DNA of 40,197 nucleotides, taken from an uncultured Bacteroidales bacterium (lineage in GTDB: Bacteria > Bacteroidota > Bacteroidia > Bacteroidales > Paludibacteraceae). Position numbers and translations under genes: made by a program. The stretch is taken from the NCBI GenBank assembly GCA_900319035.1, contig ONMU01000035.1, forward strand, positions 1-40,197. The letters are read 5' to 3'. Positions 32,111 to 39,820 of the stretch are shown in pieces; the stretch's first letter is position 1, and each line of letters opens with the position of its first letter. Below the pieces are notes generated by a model that made no database searches, was not told the origin of the DNA, and worked only from the letters and a program-made list of their open reading frames with translations.

Positions 32111-33964
32111 ATGAAAATAAAACTCATTACTCTCTTTTTTGTACTTGCTTCAAGTTTTGAGTCTATCTTTGCTGTGAGCGGTACTTGCGGCAACAATCTG
32201 ACTTGGGATCTCTCAAATGGAGTCCTTACGATTTCCGGTACAGGAGCGATGTACGATTATACATATGGTTCTAAAGCTCCTTGGGATTCGTATAATACAA
32301 GCATTCATTCTGTGGTGATAGATGATGGTGTCGCTAATATCGGTGAAATGGCTTTCGTAGGTTGCGGCATGAGTTCGGTAGCTATCTCCCAAAGCGTCAA
32401 AACCATTGGAAATAGAGCTTTTTTGCATTGTGCGGCTTTGACCTCGGTGGTTATTCCTGATAGTGTGACGGTTATCGGAGAGAGTAGTTTTTCTCGATGT
32501 TCTGCTTTGACTTCTGTGACCCTTGGTAATAGTGTCTCGCAAATTGGCTTTACTGCCTTTGCTTCATGTACCGCTTTGCCTTCCATAACGATTCCCAATA
32601 GTGTTACCAGTATCGATTCTCAAGTCTTCCAGAATTGTCCCTCTTTAACGTCTGTAACTATTGGAACGGGGCTTACAAGACTTGCTGAACTTGCTTTCTA
32701 TCAATGTGATTCCTTGACTTCCGTGACCATTAATTCCAATGCGGTCGCTAATATGTATTATATCTACGCCTTTTTCGGACAGCAGGTTACTAACTATATC
32801 ATCGGTGAGGATGTGAGCAGTATTGGCTCATTGACTTTTGCTAATTGTAGAAATTTAAAATCGGTTACTATCGGTAGTCACGTCACGAAAATAGGAGCAA
32901 ATGCGTTCTCTTCATGCGCGGCACTATCGTCCCTGACTTGTTTGGCTCCAACGCCACCTTCCATGGGAAACGCCGTTTTTGACCAACTCGATTGCTCGCA
33001 AATAACTTTATATGTACCCAAAGCATATATAGCTGCCTATAGAACGGCTGATCAATGGAAAAACCTTAATATTAAATCTGTTGAAGGTGCTTATTCGGTT
33101 GCTTTCTTAAATTGGGACAGTACCCTGCTTCTTGACTTGCTCGTCCCCGAGGACTCAATACCGGTTTATACAGGGACCACGCCAACTCGGCAGAGTGACC
33201 GATATGCCTATACCTTCTCCAAATGGACTCCGGATATTAAGGCCGCAACGGAAGACGCAATATATATTGCTACATTTAACCGCAAGCTTATCACCTGCAC
33301 AATCTCCTCTAATTCTGTCAATGGTATAGTAGATGGAGTTGGTGAATATCTGCCCGGAACGGTAGTGGAATTAACGGCTATCCCGAATGAAGGATATTTG
33401 TTTAGTAAGTGGTCGGATGACATCTTTGATAACCCTCGTTCTGTAGTTTTAAGTACAGATACAACTTTTGATGCCATATTTGTTCCCGCTCATGACGCCG
33501 ATAGTGTCGAAGCAACGGTTATCATGGTTTCTTCTTTAGACTCAACGGCTAATGTCGTTTGGCCTTCTGTGGAAGGAGCTGCTACGTACGAAATGCTTGT
33601 TAAAGATCAGAACGGAAACGAGATATACACCCTTGTTTTTGATGAAGAAGGAAAATTAATATCTCTCCATTTTAGTGCTCCGGGACTAAATGCGCCACAA
33701 CAAACGTACGCATCCGGTTTCTCTTTCATCCTCCAAGGACTCGAACTTGGAGAAACCTACTATTTATGGGTGACGGCGAAGGATCAAAATGGCAGTATTT
33801 TGGATATCAAAACGATGTCATTCATCACAGGAGCTGGTGTGCAGCAAGACTTAGAATCCCTTTCTGTCCCAACGCAAAAAGTGCATAAACTCCTTCGCAA
33901 TGGACAAATCTATATCCTCCGTGATCGTAAAACATACACCCTTACCGGCGAGCAGATAAACTAA
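32111..33964 (+). CDS. BspA-like leucine-rich repeat surface protein
   Basis: 617-aa secreted protein with a signal peptide (cleaved after IFA, about residue 21). Residues about 22-330 hold BspA-type (LRR_5) repeats of roughly 23 residues with the pattern SLTSVTI...SVTSIGxxAFxxC. About 365-450 carry two small beta modules, the second (VNGIVDGVGEYLPGTVVELTA with YLFSKWSDD) of the bacterial repeat type seen in adhesins. Residues about 465-575 look fibronectin-III-like. The tail LLRNGQIYILRDRKTYTLTG is the short sorting signal associated with type IX secretion. Such proteins bind host or food polymers and other cells; the ligand is unknown. Monocistronic, divergent from the nuclease operon. Confidence 0.88.
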   Translation: MKIKLITLFFVLASSFESIFAVSGTCGNNLTWDLSNGVLTISGTGAMYDYTYGSKAPWDSYNTSIHSVVIDDGVANIGEMAFVGCGMSSVAISQSVKTIGNRAFLHCAALTSVVIPDSVTVIGESSFSRCSALTSVTLGNSVSQIGFTAFASCTALPSITIPNSVTSIDSQVFQNCPSLTSVTIGTGLTRLAELAFYQCDSLTSVTINSNAVANMYYIYAFFGQQVTNYIIGEDVSSIGSLTFANCRNLKSVTIGSHVTKIGANAFSSCAALSSLTCLAPTPPSMGNAVFDQLDCSQITLYVPKAYIAAYRTADQWKNLNIKSVEGAYSVAFLNWDSTLLLDLLVPEDSIPVYTGTTPTRQSDRYAYTFSKWTPDIKAATEDAIYIATFNRKLITCTISSNSVNGIVDGVGEYLPGTVVELTAIPNEGYLFSKWSDDIFDNPRSVVLSTDTTFDAIFVPAHDADSVEATVIMVSSLDSTANVVWPSVEGAATYEMLVKDQNGNEIYTLVFDEEGKLISLHFSAPGLNAPQQTYASGFSFILQGLELGETYYLWVTAKDQNGSILDIKTMSFITGAGVQQDLESLSVPTQKVHKLLRNGQIYILRDRKTYTLTGEQIN

Positions 33965-34008
33965 CTTACCATAACGAATAGTTGTCGACCTATTTACACT
34001 CCAAAAGG

Positions 34009-34052
34009 GGGTGATTTCGGCGTGATTACGGGGTGATTTCCGCGTGATTAGG
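34009..34052 (+). repeat. 11-bp tandem repeat x4 downstream of the BspA-like gene
   Basis: GTGAT recurs at 34011, 34022, 34033 and 34044, an exact 11-base step, with alternate units more alike (22-bp super-repeat). With the AT hairpin and the thrS promoter it accounts for most of the 33965-34269 gap. Confidence 0.9.
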
Positions 34053-34118
34053 GGGATATTAAGCACCCATCAAGCCTCACTTTTGCCCAAAGTCGACTCA
34101 AAAAATACTTCTTTTTAC

Positions 34119-34149
34119 TATATTATATATTTATATATAATATACTTTT
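34119..34149 (+). terminator. A/T-only hairpin followed by T run
   Basis: TATATTATATAT (34119-34130) pairs perfectly with ATATATAATATA (34133-34144) around a 2-base loop and is followed by C and five T. It could end BspA-like transcription, but the stem is weak in RNA, so this is tentative. Confidence 0.4.
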
Positions 34150-34166
34150 TATTCGTCATTTTTTAT

Positions 34167-34197
34167 TTGCATATGTCATTTTTTTTTTGTACCTTTG
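34167..34197 (+). promoter_or_regulatory. Promoter of thrS
   Basis: -33 TTG at 34167-34169 (context TTTGCATATGTC), 20-bp spacer with a long T tract ending TTG, -7 TACCTTTG at 34190-34197. The leader (about 70 bases) has only a weak possible stem (AAGG/CCTT); no T-box is recognisable. Confidence 0.87.
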
Positions 34198-34269
34198 TAC
34201 CCGATTTGTGCGAAGGAGCGGTTGTGAGCCCCTTAGCCGTAAACATTTGTAGGTTTATTTTTTATATTT

Positions 34270-36213
34270 ATGATTAAAATCACTTTTCCGGACAATTCAG
34301 TCCGTGAGTATGAAAACGGCGTGACGCCGTTGCAAATCGCTGAGTCCATCAGCAGTCGTTTAGCGCAAGACATCTTGTGCGCAAGTGTCAACGATCAGAT
34401 CGTGGAGTTGAATCAGCCAATCTTGGCTGATGCGGCAATTAAGTTGCACAAGTGGGAAGATGAGGAAGCCAAACATGCTTTCTGGCATACATCCTCGCAC
34501 CTCATGGCGGAAGCCCTGCAGGAGTTGTACCCGGGTATCCAGTTCGGTATCGGTCCTGCTATCGAGAATGGTTTCTACTATGACGTAATGCCGCCCGAGG
34601 GTGTGGTGATCAACGACACCTGTTTTGCTGCTATCGAGAACAAGATGCTCGAACTCCGCGCAAAGAAAGAAGCAGTAGTCAAGAACGCTATCTCTAAAGC
34701 CGACGCCCTCAAAGCCTTCGGCGACAAGGGTCAGACGTATAAATGCGAGTTAATCAGCGAGTTGGAGGATGGTAAGATCAGCACATATACCCAAGGTAAT
34801 TTCACCGACCTCTGTAAAGGTCCGCACTTGTTGAGTACCGAGCCCATCAAAGCCGTCAAGGTGCTCTCTTGCTCCGCCGCGTATTGGCGAGGCGATGAGA
34901 AACGTCCGATGATGACCCGTATCTACGCTATCTCCTTCCCCAAAAAAGCAATGCTTGACGAGTATCTCGCGCTTTTGGAGGAGGCGAAGAAACGTGACCA
35001 CCGTAAGATCGGAAAAGAGCTCGAACTCTTTATGTTCTCCGACATGGTCGGTAAGGGTCTGCCTATCTGGCTGCCGAAAGGAACGGCGCTTCGTCTGCGT
35101 CTGGAGGACTTCCTCAAGAAGATTCAGAAACGTTATGGTTATCAGCAGGTGATCACCCCGCATATCGGTTCCAAGCAGCTGTATATGACTTCGGGCCACT
35201 GGGATCATTACGGCAAGGACTCTTTCCAGCCGATCACGACGCCGGAGGAAGGCGAGGTCTATATGCTCAAACCGATGAACTGCCCTCACCACTGTGCGAT
35301 CTACAAGAACAGCCCCAAGAGCTACAAGGACCTGCCTTTCCGCTGTGCAGAGTTCGGAACGGTTTACCGTTACGAGCAATCCGGTGAACTTCACGGACTC
35401 ACCCGTGTGCGTTCGTTCACCCAAGATGACGCGCATATCTTCTGCCGCCAAGATCAGGTGAAACAAGAGTTCATCCGCGTCATGGAGATCATCAACATCA
35501 TCTTCAAAGCCCTTAATTTTGAGAACTACGAAGCGCAGATCTCTCTTCGTGACCCGAATAACCACGAGAAATACGTCGGTTCAGACGAGATCTGGGAGCA
35601 CGCAGAGAACGCTATCCGCGAGGCTTGTAAGGAGATGAACCTGCCGGCACGCGAAGAGACCGGTGAGGCGGCTTTCTATGGTCCGAAACTCGACTTTATG
35701 GTCAAAGATGCACTCGGTCGTCGTTGGCAACTCGGTACGATCCAAGTGGACTACAACCTGCCCGAGCGTTTCGAACTCGAATATACGGGAGAGGACAACC
35801 AGAAACACCGTCCGGTTATGATTCACCGTGCGCCGTTCGGCTCCATGGAGCGTTTCGTAGCCGTCCTCATCGAGCATACCGCCGGTAAGTTCCCCTTGTG
35901 GCTCACACCGGATCAGGCGGTTGTACTGCCTATCTCTGAGAAATCGAACGAGTACGCATGGAAGGTGAAGGAGATTCTCGAGCAACAGGATGTACGCGTC
36001 ATCGTAGATGACCGCAACGAGAAACTCGGACGTAAGATCCGCGATAACGAATTGAAACGTATTCCGTACATGCTCATCGTCGGTGAGAAAGAAGCGGAAC
36101 AAGGACTTGTCTCTGTTCGCCAGCAAGGCGCAGAAGAGAAGGGTCAGATGACGATCCAAGAGTTCGCTGATTTCATCAATAATACCGTTAAGGAGCAAAT
36201 GTCCGCTTACTAA
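34270..36213 (+). CDS. thrS: Threonine--tRNA ligase
   Basis: Class II aminoacyl-tRNA synthetase (647 aa) charging tRNA-Thr. Domain order: TGS domain (residues 1-60), editing domain with [11 protein letters not shown] (about 74-84) and the later CKGPH, catalytic core with [11 protein letters not shown] (zinc and ATP site, about 337), [25 protein letters not shown] (motif 2), and [13 protein letters not shown] (motif 3), then an anticodon-binding domain (AVVLPIS to the end). Length is normal. It has its own promoter; the TrmH-family gene starts 11 bases after the stop. Confidence 0.98.
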   Translation: MIKITFPDNSVREYENGVTPLQIAESISSRLAQDILCASVNDQIVELNQPILADAAIKLHKWEDEEAKHAFWHTSSHLMAEALQELYPGIQFGIGPAIENGFYYDVMPPEGVVINDTCFAAIENKMLELRAKKEAVVKNAISKADALKAFGDKGQTYKCELISELEDGKISTYTQGNFTDLCKGPHLLSTEPIKAVKVLSCSAAYWRGDEKRPMMTRIYAISFPKKAMLDEYLALLEEAKKRDHRKIGKELELFMFSDMVGKGLPIWLPKGTALRLRLEDFLKKIQKRYGYQQVITPHIGSKQLYMTSGHWDHYGKDSFQPITTPEEGEVYMLKPMNCPHHCAIYKNSPKSYKDLPFRCAEFGTVYRYEQSGELHGLTRVRSFTQDDAHIFCRQDQVKQEFIRVMEIINIIFKALNFENYEAQISLRDPNNHEKYVGSDEIWEHAENAIREACKEMNLPAREETGEAAFYGPKLDFMVKDALGRRWQLGTIQVDYNLPERFELEYTGEDNQKHRPVMIHRAPFGSMERFVAVLIEHTAGKFPLWLTPDQAVVLPISEKSNEYAWKVKEILEQQDVRVIVDDRNEKLGRKIRDNELKRIPYMLIVGEKEAEQGLVSVRQQGAEEKGQMTIQEFADFINNTVKEQMSAY

Positions 36214-36224
36214 GTGTTCAGTAC

Positions 36225-36971
36225 ATGGTTAGCAAAGCGCAAATAAAACAAGTGCGCTCCCTGCAACAGAAAAAATTCCGCGATGAACTCGGGCTCTTTG
36301 TAGCCGAGGGCGATAAATGCGTGGAAGAGTTGCAGAAAGCGTTTGAACTCGTCAATCTGTATCGTGAAGGTGAGAATGCAGATCGCACCTCCATCGAGCA
36401 GATGAGCGGGTTGCGTACGCCGCAGGGCACGATAGGTATCTTCCGGAAACGTCCGGAAGATACCTTCTTGCCATCTATGAGCGGACTTGTCTTGGCGCTC
36501 GACGGTATTCAGGACCCGGGTAATTTAGGAACGATCATTCGCACCTGTGATTGGTTTGGCGTGCATGACATCCTCTGTTCTCGGGACACTGCGGACTGTT
36601 ATAATCCCAAGGTCGTACAGGCTACTATGGGGGCGCTTGCTCGCGTGCGCGTACATTACGTGGATTTGGTCCAAGAGATTTCAGCATTCAGGTTTCAGCT
36701 TTCAGATATTCGTCTCTACGGCACGCTGCTGGACGGCAAAGATCTCTATGAGACCCTCTCAAGCGAATCCCTTCTTCCCACCTCTAAAGGGGGATTGAGG
36801 ATGATCGTCATGGGCAATGAAGGAAACGGCATCAGCGCGCCTGTCCGCAAACTCATCACACACGCTATTCGTATTCCCTCTTATCCCAAAGATGCGGAGA
36901 CCTCGGAGAGCTTGAATGTCTCGATTGCTACCGCGATTGTTCTTGCGGAATTTAGAAGGCTGGAATCATGA
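36225..36971 (+). CDS. TrmH/SpoU-family RNA 2'-O-methyltransferase
   Basis: SPOUT-class methyltransferase (248 aa), cytosolic; rRNA or tRNA target not deducible. The N-terminal substrate-binding segment contains LFVAEGDKCVEEL. The catalytic domain has DPGNLGTIIRTCDWFG (motif 1), IVMGNEGNGIS (motif 2) and IPSYPKDAETSESLNVSIATAIVLAEF (motif 3, knot). Two repeat-derived segments interrupt the middle: ISAFRFQLSDI from TTCAGNN heptamers (36680-36707) and LLPTSKGGLR from a GC-rich element (about 36771-36800). Neither touches a motif. It lies 11 bases after thrS, and its stop overlaps the tamL start (ATGA). Confidence 0.92.
   Translation: MVSKAQIKQVRSLQQKKFRDELGLFVAEGDKCVEELQKAFELVNLYREGENADRTSIEQMSGLRTPQGTIGIFRKRPEDTFLPSMSGLVLALDGIQDPGNLGTIIRTCDWFGVHDILCSRDTADCYNPKVVQATMGALARVRVHYVDLVQEISAFRFQLSDIRLYGTLLDGKDLYETLSSESLLPTSKGGLRMIVMGNEGNGISAPVRKLITHAIRIPSYPKDAETSESLNVSIATAIVLAEFRRLES
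36680..36707 (+). repeat. Heptamer array TTCAGNN x4 inside the TrmH-family gene
   Basis: Units TTCAGCA, TTCAGGT, TTCAGCT, TTCAGAT, read through in frame. Confidence 0.92.
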
Positions 36972-39142
36972 AACAACGCATCGGTACATATGTCTTTTTG
37001 TGCTTGGCTGTCTTACTGATAGCCTCCTGCAGCACGACCAAATTCGTGCCGGAGGGTCAGTATCTCTTGAACAAAGCCTATGTCAAATGTACGGATGACA
37101 AAAAAGTCTCTACCGCTTCCCTTCGCAATTATCTCCGTCAAAAGCAGAACACGGAGATCCTCGGTTTCTGGAAGTTGCAGCTTCAGGTCTATAACACCGC
37201 CCCTCGGGACACCACTACCAAGTCCAACAAACGGCTCGCACGCAATGCCCATAAGATGGGCGAGGCGCCGGTCATCTATGACGAAGACCTGACCCGCATC
37301 AGCATGCAGCAGCTCCGCCAGCAGATGAATAACATGGGCTATTTCCATGCCGAGGTGGACACCCAGAAAGTGATCAAGAAACGCAAGGTCAAACTCACTT
37401 ATCTCGTCACCGCCCATCAGCCCTATAAGATCCGTCATTACGAAGTGGACATCCCTCTGGAGGACGTGCGCAAAGTAGCGATGGATAAACAGCGCTGCAA
37501 AGTGCACGAAGGGGAGCAGTTCAACACCGCTGTCTTGGACGAAGAACGTGACCGTATAGCGACGGCTATCCGAAACCGCGGGTATTTCTACTTCGAGAAA
37601 TCGATGTTGGAGTTCACGGCGGATAGCTCCCTCGCAACCCACGAGGTCGATGTCCGTATTCACATGGCGCCTTTCTTGAACGATCTGGATAGTGCGACCC
37701 TCAAGAAACTGCGTACCATCTATTATATCAGGGAAGTCAATTTTACCCAAGACCATAATTTCCTTCGCAAAAGTACGCTTCGTCGTACCAGCCGTCTTCG
37801 TGCCGGTACGCGTTATGCAGCGTGGCGTGGGGAGCGTACGTACGCGCGCATGAACGCTCTCCCGCCTGTCAAATATGTGGACATCGCTTTCACACCCGTC
37901 GGAGACAGCCTCCTCGACTGTAACATCAGCGTCTCGCGAGGACGACTCAACTCCGTCTCTGCCGAACTGGAGGGAACCTACAGCGCTGGAGATTGGGGTA
38001 TAGCCGCTGGTCTGAATTATAGCAACAAGAATATCTTCCGGGGTGCCGAACTGCTGACCTTGGGAGGAAGAGTCTCATACGAATGGAGAGCCAACGGAGG
38101 ACGGGCGTTGGAGGGCAAAGCCGAGGCGGGTTTGCTCTTCCCCTCCAACGTGAAAGTCAACATCGCCTATAACTACCAGCAGCGTCCCGACGAGTACACT
38201 CGTACCATCGCGAACGCCGGTCTGTCTTATATCATCCCTCGCACCCCGGGGAGCCGTTGGACGCATAAGTTCAACCTCATTGACATCAACTATATCTACC
38301 TGCCGTGGATGTCCGAGCGCTTCAAACATGATTTCATCGACCGTTCTTCGGTGCTCAAATCCAGTTATGAGGACCAGTTCATCGTGGATTGGAGTTATAC
38401 CTGTATGTACTCTTCGTTCAATTCCCGTCGTCCGGATCGCTCGTACGTGCAGTTTGCCCTCACCGTGGAGACGGCAGGTAATGCCCTCTATGCGCTCTCC
38501 AAAGTAGCGCGTTTCCCCAAGAATGACCAAGGCGAATACTTGCTCGGCAAAATACCCTTTGCCCAGTATGCAAAAGGAGACTTTAACTTCACGTTCCATG
38601 GGGTCGTCACTCCTAAGCATCATCTCCTTGTCCATCTTGGCGCAGGTATCATAGTACCTTACCTCAACGCCAATGCCGTTCCTTTCTCCAAGCGGTATTT
38701 CGCAGGAGGCGCTAACGGCGTACGAGGTTGGCAGGCTCGAACCCTTGGTCCCGGTACCTTCCGTGGAAACGGCAGTTCGCTTGTCTATGACCTCCAAGCA
38801 GGAGATATTCGCATGGATATGAACCTCGAATACCGCTTTAAGGTGCTTCGCTTCCTCGAATTGGCAGCCTTCACCGATGCGGGAAATATATGGACGATCG
38901 ACTCGTACGCTTCGCAGCCCGGAGGTGCGTTCATGCTGAAAGAGTTTTACAAGGAGATAGGATGGAGCTACGGTGTCGGTCTCCGTTTTGACCTGTCGAT
39001 CTTCATCTTCCGTGTCGATTTTGGTGTGAAGCTCCACGACCCGGGACGTATAGACGAAGGCAAACAGTGGCGTACTGCCAAGAATGGTCTTGGCTGGAAG
39101 GATGACATGACCTTCCATTTCGCCATCGGCTATCCGTTCTAA
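36968..39142 (+). CDS. TamL-type Omp85 outer-membrane lipoprotein
   Basis: 724-aa outer-membrane assembly protein of the Omp85 (BamA/TamA) superfamily. The N-terminus is a lipoprotein signal (LLIASC, cysteine 21), as in the Bacteroidota TamA variant called TamL. POTRA-like domains occupy about residues 30-290 (for example QLRQQMNNMGYFHAEVD and RDRIATAIRNRGYFYFEKS); the 16-strand barrel follows, with the loop-6 motif GVRGW (near residue 580) and a terminal strand ending in GYPF. The ATG overlaps the methyltransferase stop by 4 bases, implying coupling. No tamB is in the window. Confidence 0.88.
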   Translation: MKQRIGTYVFLCLAVLLIASCSTTKFVPEGQYLLNKAYVKCTDDKKVSTASLRNYLRQKQNTEILGFWKLQLQVYNTAPRDTTTKSNKRLARNAHKMGEAPVIYDEDLTRISMQQLRQQMNNMGYFHAEVDTQKVIKKRKVKLTYLVTAHQPYKIRHYEVDIPLEDVRKVAMDKQRCKVHEGEQFNTAVLDEERDRIATAIRNRGYFYFEKSMLEFTADSSLATHEVDVRIHMAPFLNDLDSATLKKLRTIYYIREVNFTQDHNFLRKSTLRRTSRLRAGTRYAAWRGERTYARMNALPPVKYVDIAFTPVGDSLLDCNISVSRGRLNSVSAELEGTYSAGDWGIAAGLNYSNKNIFRGAELLTLGGRVSYEWRANGGRALEGKAEAGLLFPSNVKVNIAYNYQQRPDEYTRTIANAGLSYIIPRTPGSRWTHKFNLIDINYIYLPWMSERFKHDFIDRSSVLKSSYEDQFIVDWSYTCMYSSFNSRRPDRSYVQFALTVETAGNALYALSKVARFPKNDQGEYLLGKIPFAQYAKGDFNFTFHGVVTPKHHLLVHLGAGIIVPYLNANAVPFSKRYFAGGANGVRGWQARTLGPGTFRGNGSSLVYDLQAGDIRMDMNLEYRFKVLRFLELAAFTDAGNIWTIDSYASQPGGAFMLKEFYKEIGWSYGVGLRFDLSIFIFRVDFGVKLHDPGRIDEGKQWRTAKNGLGWKDDMTFHFAIGYPF

Positions 39143-39184
39143 TCTGAAATCTGAATGCTGAAATCTGAAATCTGAATGCTGAAA
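39143..39184 (+). repeat. Heptamer array (NCTGAAN x6) at tamL/rnhB
   Basis: TCTGAAA, TCTGAAT, GCTGAAA, TCTGAAA, TCTGAAT, GCTGAAA, starting on the base after the tamL stop codon. It is the reverse complement of the TTCAGNN unit found in mazG, rsmH and the trmH-family gene. Confidence 0.95.
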
Positions 39185-39190
39185 ACTTAT

Positions 39191-39793
39191 ATGATACCAA
39201 ATATCCTCGAAGCCGGATGTGACGAGGCGGGAAGAGGACCGTTAGCGGGCAGCGTGTTCTGCGCAGCGGTGATCCTTGACCCGAAGAGGGTGGAGCAGAT
39301 CCCTGAGTTCGCGTGGCTCAACGACTCCAAGCAGCTGACTGAGAAACAACGCGAAGCCTTGCGTCCGGTCATCGAACGAGAAGCCCTCTCATGGGCGGTA
39401 GTCGAAGTGACAGCGCAGGAGATTGACGAGCGAAACATCCTCCAATGCTCCATCTTGGGCATGCAGCGAGCCTTGGACAAACTGAGTATCAGACCGCAAC
39501 ATATACTCGTGGACGGCAATAAATGGAAACCGTACGTGCCGGAAGGCGAACTGCTGGAGATACCCGCAGACACGGTCGTACACGGCGATGCTACGTATAT
39601 GTCCATAGCGGCAGCAAGTATCTTGGCGAAGACCTATCGGGATGAGTACATGCTTCGTCTCCATGAGCAGTTCCCGCAATACGGATGGTCGAACAACAAA
39701 GGCTATCCCACCGCGGAACACTATGCAGCCTTGAAGAAATACGGCGTCACCCCTTATCACCGCCTGACCTTTAACTTGAAACTAAATGAATAA
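39191..39793 (+). CDS. rnhB: Ribonuclease HII
   Basis: Type 2 RNase H (200 aa) that cuts RNA in RNA/DNA hybrids and misincorporated ribonucleotides. The DEDD active site is visible: GCDEAGRGPLAG (D11, E12), ILVDGN (near residue 109) and GDATYMSIAAASILAK (near 130). The C-terminus HYAALKKYGVTPYHR is typical. I start at ATG 39191; an upstream ATG at 39176 lies within the heptamer array and would only add five residues. Confidence 0.96.
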   Translation: MIPNILEAGCDEAGRGPLAGSVFCAAVILDPKRVEQIPEFAWLNDSKQLTEKQREALRPVIEREALSWAVVEVTAQEIDERNILQCSILGMQRALDKLSIRPQHILVDGNKWKPYVPEGELLEIPADTVVHGDATYMSIAAASILAKTYRDEYMLRLHEQFPQYGWSNNKGYPTAEHYAALKKYGVTPYHRLTFNLKLNE

Positions 39794-39797
39794 TTGG

Positions 39798-39820
39798 TAA
39801 ATGTTTAAATAGTAAATGTT
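39798..39820 (+). repeat. TAAAT repeat in the sppA leader
   Basis: TAAAT at 39798, 39806 and 39813 (steps of 8 and 7), filling the gap between rnhB and sppA and ending just before the ATG. Confidence 0.55.

Noticed and set aside
34198-34269. T-box or other riboswitch in the thrS leader
   Set aside because: Only a weak 4-bp stem with a mismatch; no T-box sequence or terminator/antiterminator pair.
38075-39118. 347-aa minus-strand frame opposite tamL
   Set aside because: Shadow of the Omp85 barrel coding region; no promoter or recognisable domain.
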